64,000 nt of DNA from Enterobacteriaceae bacterium RIT691 (GTDB lineage: Bacteria > Pseudomonadota > Gammaproteobacteria > Enterobacterales > Enterobacteriaceae): contig WJYM01000001.1 of the NCBI GenBank assembly GCA_009668205.1, positions 434,001-498,000 on the forward strand, given 5' to 3'. The notes under the pieces are model-generated. The model did no database searches, was not told the DNA's origin, and worked only from the letters and a program-made list of their open reading frames with translations. Of this stretch, positions 51,239 to 63,052 are shown piece after piece. Position 1 is the first letter of the stretch, and every line of letters starts with the position of its first letter. Position numbers and translations under genes: made by a program.

Positions 51239-51371
51239 GGATAAAAAACCGTGAGGAAGATCAGAATTCGGAGCGAATCATGCCATCGTGGGCAGTAAAG
51301 TCAATCAGCCCCAGGCCAGAGCTGGCGCGGCTTTGCGGGGTACCATTGAAGTTTTTCATCCAACGGAGCGG

Positions 51372-51402
51372 CAATGGAATTTATTATTAAATTATTCCAT
51401 TG
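51372..51402. repeat. Inverted repeat upstream of ycaD
   Basis: CAATGGAAT and ATTCCATTG (9-bp arms) flank a 13-base AT-rich spacer, about 135-165 bases before the ycaD start. A T-rich stretch follows on the plus strand. It may be a protein-binding site or a weak rightward terminator; the gap 51239-51514 contains no gene. Confidence 0.5.
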
Positions 51403-51475
51403 TTTTTATTAGAAAAGAAAATTTAAAACGGCTTATTTTCAGACGAAAAATTTCATGGAAGGGAAGCATTTTTTT

Positions 51476-51506
51476 ATCACACCGGGTCGCGATGACCCGG
51501 TGTGAT
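51476..51506. terminator. Strong hairpin after dmsC
   Basis: ATCACACCGGGTC-GCGAT-GACCCGGTGTGAT is a perfect 13-bp stem 8 bases after the dmsC stop. It should end or protect the dms transcript. On the minus strand it is followed by seven A residues rather than U, so it is not a classical intrinsic terminator. Confidence 0.6.
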
Positions 51507-51514
51507 TACCGGAA

Positions 51515-52378
51515 CTAGCTGGCGATGGCCATACCCACGGTCATGTGAAGACCATAGAACACACCACGACCAATCAGTTCACCTACCACCACCAGCACAA
51601 AGGCCAGACTCAGCAGAGGAACTGCGGGCTGATGGCCTTTCAACTGCGGAGCCACCCAGCACACCAGCGCCAGCACCAGCGCCACCAGACGCCAGGCCAT
51701 CAGCGAGCCGTAGGCCGGTACCAGCGCCGAAGCCTGCTGAATAGAGCTGTGAATAGTTGCCAGTTCGCTGCCCTGCATGATCACCACAATGGCGCTGACC
51801 ACCAGTGCCAGCAGGGAAATGGCTGGCAGCAGACGCATTGCCCAGCCATCGACCCCCGCCACGCGCAGCAGCAGATACCCAAGCAGCGGCCCGCCGATAA
51901 ACATCGTCAGGAAGAAGCTCATTGGGGTCCAGACGCTGTACCAGGTTGGCACGGTGTCGATGGTGTTATACACACGCACCATCATCCACACGAAGACCAC
52001 ACCCAGCACCATCGTCAGCACCAGCCAGACCGTACGCAGCGCCTGCGGCAGTTTGTTGATGACCGCCAGGAGCCAACCGATACCACCCACCGCGAAGAAC
52101 ACCGAGCCGCTGGCGATTTCGTTACTCAGCGAAGACGCACCGATGCGGTTCAGCGAGTTAAATGCACGTAGCGGCGAACCGAGGTGCAGGATAGAGGCAA
52201 TAAAGCCCACGCCCATCAGCACCCACAGGCCGAACATGCTCAACACCACCAGACGCTGCTGCTCACGAGAAAGCTCGCCTTTCATCAGCGCCAGCGCCAG
52301 AACGATAAAGCCACCCGCAACGCACTGCCCGAGGACCGTAAAGATCATCAGCGGCCATTCATGCCATCCACTTCCCAT
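51515..52378 (-). CDS. dmsC: DMSO reductase membrane anchor subunit
   Basis: The ATG at 52378 gives 287 residues starting MGSGWHEWPLMIFTVLGQCV, exactly the E. coli DmsC length. A longer frame is only dmsB 3' sequence in another frame. Eight hydrophobic segments are visible, along with the RAFNSLNRIGASSLSNEIAS loop and glutamate near 87 known for menaquinol interaction. It anchors DmsAB to the inner membrane and passes electrons from menaquinol. It starts one base after the dmsB stop. Confidence 0.95.
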   Translation of the reverse strand: MGSGWHEWPLMIFTVLGQCVAGGFIVLALALMKGELSREQQRLVVLSMFGLWVLMGVGFIASILHLGSPLRAFNSLNRIGASSLSNEIASGSVFFAVGGIGWLLAVINKLPQALRTVWLVLTMVLGVVFVWMMVRVYNTIDTVPTWYSVWTPMSFFLTMFIGGPLLGYLLLRVAGVDGWAMRLLPAISLLALVVSAIVVIMQGSELATIHSSIQQASALVPAYGSLMAWRLVALVLALVCWVAPQLKGHQPAVPLLSLAFVLVVVGELIGRGVFYGLHMTVGMAIAS

Positions 52379-52379
52379 C

Positions 52380-53000
52380 TTACACCTCCTTCGGATTTGC
52401 CAGATAGCCGGTGGTATCCCCAGTTGGGCGGCTGTTGGCATTTGGTTTGATTACAATGCTTGGCTTGGTGAAGTGCGCGGACGGCAAAGGTGCTACCGCA
52501 GCCAGTTGCCCGTGTTTCTTACGCAGCTCATCAATCGGCCCGAAGTCCAGCGCGCGCAGCGGGCAGGATTCAACACAGACCGGTTTTTTGCCTTCTGCCA
52601 GACGATCGTGACAGCCGTCGCACTTGGTCATATGCCCTTTGGCTTCGTTATACTGCGGTGCACCGTACGGGCACGCCATATGGCAGTATTTACAGCCAAT
52701 GCACACATCTTCATTCACTACCACCAGTCCATCTTCGCTACGCTTATGCATCGCGCCACTCGGACAAACCTTGGTACAGGCCGGGTCTTCGCAATGGTTA
52801 CAGGCGATAGAGAGATAGTAGGCAAACACGTTCTGATGCCAGGTGCCGTTATCCTCCTGCCAGTCACCGCCCGCATATTCATAGATGCGGCGGAAGCTGA
52901 CGTCCGGGGTCAAATCTTTGTAGTCTTTACAAGCCAGTTCGCAGGTTTTGCAACCGGTGCAGCGACTGGAATCAATAAAAAATCCATACTGAGTGGTCAT
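52380..53000 (-). CDS. dmsB: DMSO reductase iron-sulfur subunit
   Basis: The 206-residue protein (E. coli 205) starts MTTQYGFFIDSSRCTGCKTC and has four cysteine groups of the ferredoxin type: CTGCKTCELACKD, CNHCEDPACTKVCP, CIGCKYCHMACP and CDGCHDRLAEG. These bind four [4Fe-4S] clusters, forming the wire between DmsC and the molybdenum site of DmsA. It lies 10 bases after dmsA and 1 base before dmsC, within one operon. Confidence 0.96.
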   Translation of the reverse strand: MTTQYGFFIDSSRCTGCKTCELACKDYKDLTPDVSFRRIYEYAGGDWQEDNGTWHQNVFAYYLSIACNHCEDPACTKVCPSGAMHKRSEDGLVVVNEDVCIGCKYCHMACPYGAPQYNEAKGHMTKCDGCHDRLAEGKKPVCVESCPLRALDFGPIDELRKKHGQLAAVAPLPSAHFTKPSIVIKPNANSRPTGDTTGYLANPKEV

Positions 53001-53010
53001 CGGTTACTCC

Positions 53011-55455
53011 TTACGCTTTTTCGACCTGAACAAGGTTAGTGTGCGACGGGTTGCCCTTCGCCAGTGGCGATGGACGTTGAGTGGTCAGCACGTTAATACA
53101 CCCTGCCTGATCCACACCTTTCGCATCCGGGGCATACCATGCGCCCTCACCCAATGCCACGACGCCAGGCATCATGCGTGGAGTGACCTTCGCTTCAATG
53201 TGAACTTCACCACGACCGTTGAAAATCTTCACACGGTCACCGTTGCTGATGCCGCGTTTCTTCGCATCCATTGGGTTAATCCACATTTCCTGAGGGCAGG
53301 CCGCTTTCAGCAGTTCAACGTTGCCATAGGTAGAGTGGCAGCGCGCTTTATAGTGGAAGCCCGTCAGCTGAAGGGGATAATCTTTGGTCAGTGGATCGTC
53401 GTAGTTTTCGAAACCTGGCGTGTAGATTGGCAACGGATCGATAACGTCACCTTCTGGCAGCTCCCAGGTGGCCGCAATTTTGGCAAGTTCTGCTGAGTAG
53501 ATCTCGATTTTGCCCGATGGCGTAGTCAGTGGGTTCGCCTGAGGATCCTCACGGAACGCTTTATAGGCGACGTAATGCCCATCCGGATCACGCTGCTTGA
53601 ACATGCCCTGCTTGCGGAACTCATCAAACGACGGCAGAGCAGGAATCGCTTTACGGGACTGTTCATAGAGATGACGCATCCACTCTTCCTGGCTGCGGCC
53701 TTCTGTGAATTTCTGCTCCACACCCATGCGCTTCGCCAATTCCGTGGTCATGTCATAGATGGTTTTGCATTCGAAACGAGGCTTAATGACCTGGTCGGCA
53801 AAAATCACGTAAGACATGTTGCCGCAGGAAGCATCCAGCGCGAAGTCCATCTGCTCGGAGGCTGTGCAGTCTGGCAGCAGTATATCGGCATATTTTGCCG
53901 ATGACGTCATATGGCAATCGACCACCACAATCAGCTCGCACTTTTTGTCATCCTGAAGAATGTCATGGGTGCGGTTGATATCTGAATGCTGGTTGATAAT
54001 GCAGTTACCGGCGTAGTTCCAGATCATCTTGATAGGCACATCAAGCTTATCTTTGCCACGAACGCCATCGCGGGTGGCGGTCATTTCCGGGCCACGTTCG
54101 ATGGCATCGGTCCACATAAACATCGAAATACTGGTTTCGACCGGGTTGTCAAACGTCGGCATACGTTCAAACGGCAGATCGTAAGAGCCTTCGCGCGCTC
54201 CGGTGTTCCCCCCGCTGATCCCGACGTTTCCGGTCAGGATAGCCAGCATCGAGATGGCGCGCGTGGCGATTTCACCGTTTGCGTGGCGCTGTGGACCCCA
54301 ACCCTGGCTGATAAAGGCGGGCTTGGCCGTCGCAATTTCACGTGCTAACTGAACAATACGGTCAACCGGAATGCCGGTAATGGTTGACGCCCACTCTGGT
54401 GTTTTGGCTATACCATCGCTGCCCTGGCCAAGAATATAGGCCTTGTAATGGCCATTGGCTGGCGCATCAGCTGGAAGCGTTTTTTCATCATAGCCAACGC
54501 AATACTTGTCGAGGAACGGTTGATCCACCCGGTTTTCGCTGATCATCACCCACGCCAGCGCGGAGATAAGCGCAGCGTCGGTACCTGGACGAATTGGGAT
54601 CCACTCATCTTCGCGGCCTGCGCCCGTATCGGTATAGCGCGGATCAATGATGATCAAACGCGCATTCGATTTCTGACGTGCCTGTTCCAGATAATAGGTG
54701 ACGCCGCCGCCGCTCATGCGGGTTTCGCCCGGGTTGTTACCAAACAGAACAACCAGTTGGCTATTTTCGATATCCGATGGGCTGTTGCCGTCTGCCCAGC
54801 CACCGTAGGTGTAGTTCAGACCTGCAGCGATTTGTGCAGATGAGTAGTCACCGTAGTGATTCAGGTAGCCCCCAACGCAGTTCATCAGGCGCGCAATCAA
54901 CGTTTTTCCTGGCGGCCAGGAACGGGTCAGCGTACCGCCCAGGGTGCCTGTGCCGTAGTTCAGGTAGATGGATTCGTTGCCATAGTCTTTAATCAGACGC
55001 TGCATATTGTTGGCGATAGTGTCGAAGGCTTCTTCCCAGCTGATTCGCTCGAATTTACCTTCACCGCGCTTGCCGACTCGCTTCATCGGATACTTCAGGC
55101 GATCCGGGTTATAGACGCGGCGGCGCATTGAACGCCCACGCAGACAGGCGCGAACCTGATGCAGACCGTCGTAGTTATCGTCGCCGGTATTATCCGTTTC
55201 GACGTATTTAATCTCGCCGTCTACAACATGCATACGTAACGGACAGCGGCTGCCGCAGTTTACCGTACAAGCGCTCCAGACCACCTTTCCTGCTGCACCA
55301 GAAGGTGCAATGGCTTCGGCGGCATTGGCGATGCGCGTAAAAGGGAGTGTGAATGCGCTGCTGGCCATTGCCAGCCCGCCAATCGCCGAGGTTTTCATCA
55401 AACCACGGCGGCTGACCTCAGCGCTTAACAAAGCATCGGGGGCTTTAATTTTCAT
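53011..55455 (-). CDS. dmsA: DMSO reductase catalytic subunit (molybdopterin)
   Basis: The 814-residue protein (E. coli length) has a twin-arginine signal SRRGLMK (R16-R17) ending near ANA, so it is exported by Tat. Cysteines C63, C67, C71 and C104 (CTVNCGSRC ... RACLRG) form the N-terminal cluster site. Molybdopterin-binding segments such as NPGETRMSGGG and NQHSDINRT are kept. It reduces DMSO and amine N-oxides in the periplasm at the end of an anaerobic electron chain. It leads dmsABC and an FNR box precedes it. Confidence 0.97.
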   Translation of the reverse strand: MKIKAPDALLSAEVSRRGLMKTSAIGGLAMASSAFTLPFTRIANAAEAIAPSGAAGKVVWSACTVNCGSRCPLRMHVVDGEIKYVETDNTGDDNYDGLHQVRACLRGRSMRRRVYNPDRLKYPMKRVGKRGEGKFERISWEEAFDTIANNMQRLIKDYGNESIYLNYGTGTLGGTLTRSWPPGKTLIARLMNCVGGYLNHYGDYSSAQIAAGLNYTYGGWADGNSPSDIENSQLVVLFGNNPGETRMSGGGVTYYLEQARQKSNARLIIIDPRYTDTGAGREDEWIPIRPGTDAALISALAWVMISENRVDQPFLDKYCVGYDEKTLPADAPANGHYKAYILGQGSDGIAKTPEWASTITGIPVDRIVQLAREIATAKPAFISQGWGPQRHANGEIATRAISMLAILTGNVGISGGNTGAREGSYDLPFERMPTFDNPVETSISMFMWTDAIERGPEMTATRDGVRGKDKLDVPIKMIWNYAGNCIINQHSDINRTHDILQDDKKCELIVVVDCHMTSSAKYADILLPDCTASEQMDFALDASCGNMSYVIFADQVIKPRFECKTIYDMTTELAKRMGVEQKFTEGRSQEEWMRHLYEQSRKAIPALPSFDEFRKQGMFKQRDPDGHYVAYKAFREDPQANPLTTPSGKIEIYSAELAKIAATWELPEGDVIDPLPIYTPGFENYDDPLTKDYPLQLTGFHYKARCHSTYGNVELLKAACPQEMWINPMDAKKRGISNGDRVKIFNGRGEVHIEAKVTPRMMPGVVALGEGAWYAPDAKGVDQAGCINVLTTQRPSPLAKGNPSHTNLVQVEKA

Positions 55456-55587
55456 GGATACTCACTTCATTGCTTATTGAAATGAAAGATCGCTATATAG
55501 TTATGTATATAGCGAAATCAGTCTTTTGTAGTGTTTTATGCTTTTTGTAATTCGAAGGGAGTATCCCTGCTTTCAACTGAAGGGTTA

Positions 55588-55601
55588 TTGTTCAGTATCA
55601 A
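55588..55601. promoter_or_regulatory. FNR box upstream of dmsA
   Basis: On the minus strand, TTGAT-ACTG-AACAA matches 9 of 10 positions of TTGAT-N4-ATCAA. It lies 133 bases before the dmsA ATG. In E. coli dmsABC is FNR-activated and NarL-repressed by nitrate. No NarL site could be assigned by eye. Confidence 0.85.
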
Positions 55602-55610
55602 TACAGGTAT

Positions 55611-55636
55611 AAAAAAAGCGCCCGGAGGCGCTTTTT
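55611..55636 (-). terminator. Intrinsic terminator of serS
   Basis: AAAAAGCGCC-CGGA-GGCGCTTTTT, a 10-bp stem 20 bases after the serS stop, with T residues following on the minus strand. It adjoins the dmsA FNR box, so it insulates dms from serS transcription. Confidence 0.92.
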
Positions 55637-55655
55637 AGGAGGAGAAAGGATTTCT

Positions 55656-56969
<1,314 letters not shown>

Positions 56970-56980
56970 TTAAAATGAGG

Positions 56981-57005
56981 AAAAAGACCGCAGCCTGCGG
57001 TCTTT
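56981..57005 (-). terminator. Intrinsic terminator of rarA
   Basis: AAAGACCGCA-GCC-TGCGGTCTTT, a 10-bp stem 36 bases after the rarA stop, with A residues on the plus strand giving a U-tract on the transcript. serS therefore needs its own promoter, most likely in 56949-56980 or inside rarA. Confidence 0.88.
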
Positions 57006-57040
57006 AGGGATACAGCGATAACCTTACCGCAACGTCTTGT

Positions 57041-58384
57041 TTAGCGGTAGCGTTTTATGGGGCTATTTTGATCCTGCTCGCCGAGCCAGGCGAGCTTTTC
57101 GCCAATCTTGCCCTCAAGCCCACGAGAAGTGGGTTGATAATAGCGAGTTTGCGACATTTCTGGTGGGAAATAGACTTCACCGGCAGCGTAAGCGTTCGGT
57201 TCATCATGCGCATAGCGATACTCCTGACCGTAGCCCATCTCTTTCATCAATTTGGTCGGTGCATTACGCAGATGTTCTGGCACATCATAATCAGGGCGCT
57301 CGCGGGCATCCGCCATCGCGGCTTTAAACGCGGTATAAACGGCATTACTTTTTGGCGCACAGGCCAGGTAGACAATCGCCTGCGCAATCGCTCGCTCTCC
57401 TTCCGACGGGCCAACACGAGTAAAGCAATCCCACGCGGAGATAGCCACCTGCATCGCCCGCGGATCGGCGTTACCGACGTCTTCTGACGCAATGGCCAGA
57501 CAGCGACGGGCAACATAGAGCGGGTCTCCGCCTGCCGTGATAATGCGCGCGTACCAGTACAGCGCCGCATCCGGAGCGCTGCCGCGTACCGATTTGTGGA
57601 ATGCGGAAATCAGATCGTAAAAACGATCGCCTTTATTGTCGAAGCGCGCGCTTCGCTCCCCGGCGATTTCCGTCAGCAACGCCGGTTGCAGAATGCGTTT
57701 ACCGGAAGCGTCGGATTCGGCCATATCAGCCATCATTTCCAGGGTATTTAACGCCCGACGCGCATCGCCATTCACCAACTCAGCAATCGCCCGACGGGTC
57801 TCTTCCGGCAACACGATATCCTGCCCGCCGTAGCCACGCGCACTGTCGGTCATTGCCTGGGTCAGAACCTGTTCAATGTCGTCGACGGTGAGTGATTTCA
57901 GGAGATAAACTCGTGCCCGGGACAATAGGGCCGAATTCAGCTCGAAAGAAGGGTTTTCAGTGGTCGCACCAATAAAGGTAATGGTGCCGTCTTCAATGTG
58001 CGGCAGGAAGGCATCCTGCTGGCTTTTATTGAAGCGATGGACTTCGTCGACAAACAAAATAGTCCTGCGACCGGCGTTACGATTTTGTCGGGCTCGCTCA
58101 ATGGCTTCACGGATCTCTTTAACACCCGAGGTGACGGCGGAGATGCGTTCGACATCGGCATTGGCATAGCGCGCAATGACTTCTGCCAGCGTGGTTTTCC
58201 CGGTACCCGGCGGCCCCCACAGGATCATTGAATGCAGGTGCCCTGCCTCAATCGCCCGCGGCAAGGGTTTACCTCTCGCCAGCAGATGCTGCTGGCCGAT
58301 GTACTGCGCTAAATTTTCTGGCCGCATACGCGCGGCCAGAGGTTGAAACGCATTGTCGGAAAAATCGAGCGACAGATTGCTCAC
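57041..58384 (-). CDS. rarA: Replication-associated AAA+ ATPase RarA (MgsA/YcaJ)
   Basis: The 447-residue protein (E. coli length) has a Walker [10 protein letters not shown] at 57-65, Walker [11 protein letters not shown] near 110, a sensor ATTENPSFE near 140, and a C-terminal tetramerisation part ending in [14 protein letters not shown]. It resembles clamp-loader ATPases and acts at stalled replication forks, interacting with SSB. It starts 9 bases after lolA, so they form a lolA-rarA operon. Confidence 0.96.
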   Translation of the reverse strand: MSNLSLDFSDNAFQPLAARMRPENLAQYIGQQHLLARGKPLPRAIEAGHLHSMILWGPPGTGKTTLAEVIARYANADVERISAVTSGVKEIREAIERARQNRNAGRRTILFVDEVHRFNKSQQDAFLPHIEDGTITFIGATTENPSFELNSALLSRARVYLLKSLTVDDIEQVLTQAMTDSARGYGGQDIVLPEETRRAIAELVNGDARRALNTLEMMADMAESDASGKRILQPALLTEIAGERSARFDNKGDRFYDLISAFHKSVRGSAPDAALYWYARIITAGGDPLYVARRCLAIASEDVGNADPRAMQVAISAWDCFTRVGPSEGERAIAQAIVYLACAPKSNAVYTAFKAAMADARERPDYDVPEHLRNAPTKLMKEMGYGQEYRYAHDEPNAYAAGEVYFPPEMSQTRYYQPTSRGLEGKIGEKLAWLGEQDQNSPIKRYR

Positions 58385-58393
58385 GCGCGCCTC

Positions 58394-59005
58394 TTATTTA
58401 CGCTGATCGTCCACCGTTACTCCCTTCGGCGGAGTAAAGGTAAATTTAGCTGCGTCTACGCTGCCATTCTGCTGGGATTTCAGCTGATAGCTACTGCGCT
58501 GATCATCCTGCTCGATGGCGCTGAACTGATGAATGGTGCCATCACGACCTACGTTGATCGTGAACTGCTTCAGGTTGCCATTGCTGCCTTTCGGCGTCAG
58601 CACAAAGTCATCACCATTCTGCTTAATGTTGTACTGCTGCCAGTCGCTGGACTGGTTACGGGCAATCAGCATAAACGGCGTGTTGCTGGTGGCATCTTTC
58701 AGCCAGGTCGCGGTCGCCTGCTCAACAAACGGGTTGTAGAACCACAGCGTTTTGCCATCGGAAACCAGGATGCTTTCATCCGGCTGAGTCATATGCCAGT
58801 TGAACAGATTAGGACGTTTGACGGAAAGATCGCCCTGCCCGTCCTGTACCTCATTCCCGCTACCATCTGTCACTTTTTGGGTAAAGCTGGCGTGGAAACT
58901 GCTCACTTTATCCAGACGGCTTTTGAGATCGCTCGCCGCATCTGCCCAGGCGCTGCTCGCCACAAAACTGGTCAGTAAGGCACAGGTGATGGCCATTTTT
59001 TTCAT
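58394..59005 (-). CDS. lolA: Periplasmic lipoprotein carrier LolA
   Basis: The 203-residue precursor (E. coli length) has a signal peptide cut after SAWA at 21. The mature protein starts [20 protein letters not shown] and is an open beta barrel with a hydrophobic cavity. It carries outer-membrane lipoproteins from LolCDE across the periplasm to LolB. It lies between ftsK (129 bases upstream) and rarA (9 bases downstream), as in E. coli. Confidence 0.96.
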   Translation of the reverse strand: MKKMAITCALLTSFVASSAWADAASDLKSRLDKVSSFHASFTQKVTDGSGNEVQDGQGDLSVKRPNLFNWHMTQPDESILVSDGKTLWFYNPFVEQATATWLKDATSNTPFMLIARNQSSDWQQYNIKQNGDDFVLTPKGSNGNLKQFTINVGRDGTIHQFSAIEQDDQRSSYQLKSQQNGSVDAAKFTFTPPKGVTVDDQRK

Positions 59006-59134
59006 CTTGATTCCTTAAATGCGTCACTCCCGACGCGGGAGTCTCTCTGCCCCCACTGTAGGCTCAGCACCGACAGCAGGACAGGAGAAAATACTGAGTT
59101 TTTGGTTATTTACGCAACTTTGCAATTAAAACAA

Positions 59135-62100
59135 TCAGTCAAACGGCGGGGGTGCCAGGACTTCGCGGTTGCCGTTATGTCCCGCTTCGCTGACGATCCC
59201 CTGCGCTTCCATCTGCTCGATGATGCGCGCTGCACGGTTGTAGCCAATGCGGAACTGACGCTGTACGCCAGAAATGGACGCTTTGCGTTTTTCAGTCACA
59301 AAGTTCACCGCCTGGTCGAACAGCTGATCCAACTCTTCCCCGCTGTCCAGACCTGCACCGCCGCCTTCGCTTTCGCTGTCCTGGGTGATGCCATCGACGT
59401 ATTGAGGACGCCCACGCGCTTTCCAGTCCTGTACCACCGCGTGCACTTCCTGGTCACGGACAAAGGCACCGTGAACACGGGTCGGTGCTGCGCTGGAGTT
59501 GGGTCCTGAGTAGAGCATGTCACCCATACCCAACAGAGACTCGGCCCCGCCCTGATCGAGAATGGTACGCGAGTCGATTTTGCTCGAGACCGTAAACGCG
59601 ATACGGGTTGGAATGTTCGCTTTGATAAGCCCGGTGATGACGTCAACAGAAGGACGCTGTGTCGCCAGAACCAGGTGAATCCCCGCCGCACGCGCTTTCT
59701 GCGCCAGGCGAGCAATCAGCTCTTCCACTTTCTTGCCAACGGTCATCATCAGGTCAGCGAATTCATCTACCAGCACGACAATGTACGGCAGTTTTTCCAG
59801 CGTCGGATGTTCAACGGCCATGCTGTCACCCGGTTTCCAGTACGGATCCGGGATCGGGCGACCCATTTGCGCGGCCTGAGCGATCTTCTCGTTGTAACCG
59901 GCGAGATTACGCACGCCTAATGCAGACATCAGCTTATAGCGACGCTCCATCTCATTGACGCTCCAGCGCAGGGCGTTGGCAGCATCTTTCATGTCAGTAA
60001 CCACTTCTGTCAGCAGATGTGGGATCCCTTCATAGACGGAGAGTTCCAGCATTTTCGGGTCGATCATGATGAAGCGAACTTCATCCGGCGTCGCCTTGTA
60101 CAGCATGCTGAGGATCATGGCGTTCACGCCGACCGACTTACCGGAACCGGTGGTACCGGCAACCAGCAGGTGAGGCATTTTCGCGAGATCCGCAATAACC
60201 GGTTCACCTGCGATGTCTTTACCCAGCACGATAGTCAACGGCGATGGACTCTCGCGGAATTTCGCGCAGTCCAGCACCTCACGCAGATACACCGTCTGGC
60301 GTTTTTTGTTCGGCAGTTCCAGACCGACATAAGGCTTGCCTGGAATAACTTCAACCACACGCACGGCTACGGTAGAGAGCGAGCGCGCCAGGTCACGTGA
60401 CAGGTTAGAAATTCGCGCCGCTTTTACACCCGGAGCCAGATTCAGCTCGAAACGGGTGATAACCGGGCCTGGGGAATAGTTGACGACATCCGCTTTAATA
60501 CGGAAGTCGGCAAGGCGTGTTTCCACCAGGCGAGCGGTTTGCTCCAGTGCAAAGGTATCAACCGGTTCCACTTCAGTCGGCGGTGGCGTCAACAGATCCA
60601 ATGACGGCAGTGGCGTGGTCGGCTTTTGCAGCGGGCGATCGTCGCCATTACGCATCAGCAGCGGGTGAATCAGGCTTTCCTGCTGCTGTGGCGCAGGTTG
60701 CTGAGGCACGGGCTGCTGCGGCTGTTGATAAGCCTGATACTGAGCCGGTTGCTGATAATGCTGCTGTTGTGACTGCACGGGTTGATGCTGAACAGGCTGT
60801 TCCTCTGGCATCACACTCGGCGTAAACAGCGGGGCTTTAGGCGTATCATCAACCAGCGTTTTCATCGGAGAGAATTCATAATCCACTGGGGAGAATGGAT
60901 TCGCACCCTGCGGCTGCTCACCGGAATAACGCTGCTGCTGAGTGGCTGCAAATTGACGCGCCAGCTCAGCTTCTGCGGCAGAATCCTCGTCTTCCGGCTC
61001 ATCGTAGCCGTCGTCCGCATACTGCTCGCCATAGCGTTGCTGCTGGGTCGCGGCAAATTGGCGAGCCAGTTCATCCTGCTCCAGCGCATCAGTATCTTCA
61101 TCGCTCATCAGCTCATCGCTGTATTGCTGAGGATTCGCTTGCTGATGGAGGCGTTCCTCAGTCGGACGCTGTGAGGGCACTTTGATCCCAAAGGAGGCGG
61201 AAGCAAGCTCACGGCGTGTCGGAAGGCGAACGCGATTCGGACGCGGTAGCTGTGGGCCGATACCCTCTTTCACCTGAGGACGCGGACCCTCAACCGGGCT
61301 GAATAGCTGTGCAGCGGCAGCGGCGCTGGCGGCAGCCGTAGCAACCCCTGTGGCCTGATGCACGCTGGCAGCAGCCGTCACCACGGCGGCGGTAGGATCC
61401 ATCACAGGTGTAGAGGAAGACGGCATCGTTGGTTTCACCGTCGCAGGTTCTGGCGTCGGCTGATACCACGCGGCAAGCTGCTCACGTTCACGTGCACGCT
61501 TCTCTTCTACTTCTTCGAAATAATAGAGCGGCGGACGCTGCGGTTTAACCTCTTCTTCAGGTTCAATCTCAGGCACAGCCGGCGTTTCTACGACAGGTGG
61601 AGCAACATATTCTTCCGGCGCAGAATGATAATCAGGCTCAGGCTGATACTGCTGCTGTTGCGGCTGGTAGTGTGATTCGGACTGCACGGCATGCTGAACA
61701 GGCTCCTGCCACAACGCGTCGACAGCTGGCTGATGACGGAAAGCTTCAGGCTGCACGTATTCAGGCTTGGCAACAGGGGCCTGCGGTGGCCAGCTATCGG
61801 GGGTTGGGGCGATGACCGGCTCAGGACGCTCCGGTGCAGGTACCGCCTGCCATTCAACGCTGGCGGGGGCCATTTCAGCTTCAGCGCCCGGTATAGCAGG
61901 CGTTTGCATGACAGGGTCGACAGGAGCAGCCCATGCCTGGCTGGCTGCGGTGGCTGCTGCCGCGGCGGCCACCGGTTCGGCGAACGACTGACCGTTTAAC
62001 AGCGGATCATTATCATCCCATGCCTGCGAACGTGCCGCGCTTTTACCGGAGAACAGGACGTCGTCGGCGTCGGCCGGCTGGCCGTTTGCGCTGTACTGTA

Positions 62101-62932
62101 CGTTTTCTTCCGCATCATCCATTCGCCTGCCCGAGAATAATGCCGCGTCGGTATGACGGCCTCTCGGGTTACTGAATTTATCGGCAATGCGCTGGCGGCG
62201 AGCCAGTGCTCCGCGCAGAATGCGGGCGCGACGGCCTTCTTTACGCGGGGCGTCTTCAGCCAGCTCGTCCTCTTCATCCTCATACTCTTCGTCTTCGACC
62301 CAGGTGTCATCACGACGGGTACGATTGCTGGCGAAGGTCAGAATGTTCAGGATCCAGTTGCCCATTTTTTCGGCAATGCTTACCCAGGACCAGCCGGTGA
62401 ACAGCGTCAGGCCTGCTGCCCAGATGCACAGCAACGCCAGCGTACCGCCACTGCTGTGCAGCATCGGTTGCAGCGCCGTGCTGAGCAGGCTGCCGATCAC
62501 CCCACCGGAGGCGAAATACCAGATGTCATCGGCGTTGATAGCGGCCAGTCCGCACATGGTGAGGATCATCGCCAGCACGCCAATCAAACGCAACGCGACG
62601 GCAAAATAGTCGACGTACTCATCGCTGGCCTGATGACGATAGGCAAACCAACAGCCACCAATGATCATCACCGGCAAGGTGTAGGCCATCACGCCAAAAA
62701 TGAAGAACAGCGTATCCGCAAGCCATGCGCCAGGCATACCGCCAAGATTATGGATAGGTTCGTGCCAGGCGGTCTGTGACCAACTGGGATCCGAAGGATT
62801 AAAGCTGAGTAAGGCCGCCATCAGCCAGATGGCGAAAAGGGAACACAGGATCAGGAACGCTTCCAGAAGTCGGCGCCCGCTGCTTAATCTGCTAATGATT
62901 ACTTCTTTGTCTTCAGTGTATTCCTGGCTCAA
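59135..62932 (-). CDS. ftsK: DNA translocase FtsK
   Basis: The 1265-residue protein (E. coli 1329) has four N-terminal membrane segments (about 22-44, 71-98, 108-131 and 163-186). A long proline/glutamine/alanine-rich linker (about 200-790) is followed by the motor. The motor has the Walker [11 protein letters not shown] near 930, the [15 protein letters not shown] Walker B and the C-terminal gamma winged helix (after about 1200) that reads KOPS and activates XerCD. It links septum formation with chromosome dimer resolution. The linker is shorter than in E. coli and contains a repeated [13 protein letters not shown] block. It lies 120 bases after lrp and upstream of lolA. Confidence 0.97.
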   Translation of the reverse strand: MSQEYTEDKEVIISRLSSGRRLLEAFLILCSLFAIWLMAALLSFNPSDPSWSQTAWHEPIHNLGGMPGAWLADTLFFIFGVMAYTLPVMIIGGCWFAYRHQASDEYVDYFAVALRLIGVLAMILTMCGLAAINADDIWYFASGGVIGSLLSTALQPMLHSSGGTLALLCIWAAGLTLFTGWSWVSIAEKMGNWILNILTFASNRTRRDDTWVEDEEYEDEEDELAEDAPRKEGRRARILRGALARRQRIADKFSNPRGRHTDAALFSGRRMDDAEENVQYSANGQPADADDVLFSGKSAARSQAWDDNDPLLNGQSFAEPVAAAAAATAASQAWAAPVDPVMQTPAIPGAEAEMAPASVEWQAVPAPERPEPVIAPTPDSWPPQAPVAKPEYVQPEAFRHQPAVDALWQEPVQHAVQSESHYQPQQQQYQPEPDYHSAPEEYVAPPVVETPAVPEIEPEEEVKPQRPPLYYFEEVEEKRAREREQLAAWYQPTPEPATVKPTMPSSSTPVMDPTAAVVTAAASVHQATGVATAAASAAAAAQLFSPVEGPRPQVKEGIGPQLPRPNRVRLPTRRELASASFGIKVPSQRPTEERLHQQANPQQYSDELMSDEDTDALEQDELARQFAATQQQRYGEQYADDGYDEPEDEDSAAEAELARQFAATQQQRYSGEQPQGANPFSPVDYEFSPMKTLVDDTPKAPLFTPSVMPEEQPVQHQPVQSQQQHYQQPAQYQAYQQPQQPVPQQPAPQQQESLIHPLLMRNGDDRPLQKPTTPLPSLDLLTPPPTEVEPVDTFALEQTARLVETRLADFRIKADVVNYSPGPVITRFELNLAPGVKAARISNLSRDLARSLSTVAVRVVEVIPGKPYVGLELPNKKRQTVYLREVLDCAKFRESPSPLTIVLGKDIAGEPVIADLAKMPHLLVAGTTGSGKSVGVNAMILSMLYKATPDEVRFIMIDPKMLELSVYEGIPHLLTEVVTDMKDAANALRWSVNEMERRYKLMSALGVRNLAGYNEKIAQAAQMGRPIPDPYWKPGDSMAVEHPTLEKLPYIVVLVDEFADLMMTVGKKVEELIARLAQKARAAGIHLVLATQRPSVDVITGLIKANIPTRIAFTVSSKIDSRTILDQGGAESLLGMGDMLYSGPNSSAAPTRVHGAFVRDQEVHAVVQDWKARGRPQYVDGITQDSESEGGGAGLDSGEELDQLFDQAVNFVTEKRKASISGVQRQFRIGYNRAARIIEQMEAQGIVSEAGHNGNREVLAPPPFD

Positions 62933-62966
62933 GAAAGGCTCTCCAGGTCCTTGATGCTAAAACGGA

Positions 62967-62996
62967 CAACAGTGTCGGGTCTCCCCGACACTGTTG
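62967..62996. terminator. Perfect hairpin between lrp and ftsK
   Basis: CAACAGTGTCGGG-TCTC-CCCGACACTGTTG is a 13-bp perfect stem 57 bases after the lrp stop. On the minus strand it is followed by TCCGTTTT, a weak U-tract. It probably terminates lrp, at least partly. Confidence 0.75.
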
Positions 62997-63052
62997 CTGT
63001 ATGGATTACCAGGAGTGTAATCAACTTGCGCCGATTTTGCACCTGTTCCGTA

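Noticed and set aside
51288-51518. 76-codon rightward open frame between ycaD and dmsC
   Set aside because: No ribosome site, no similarity that I recognise, and it spans two inverted repeats.
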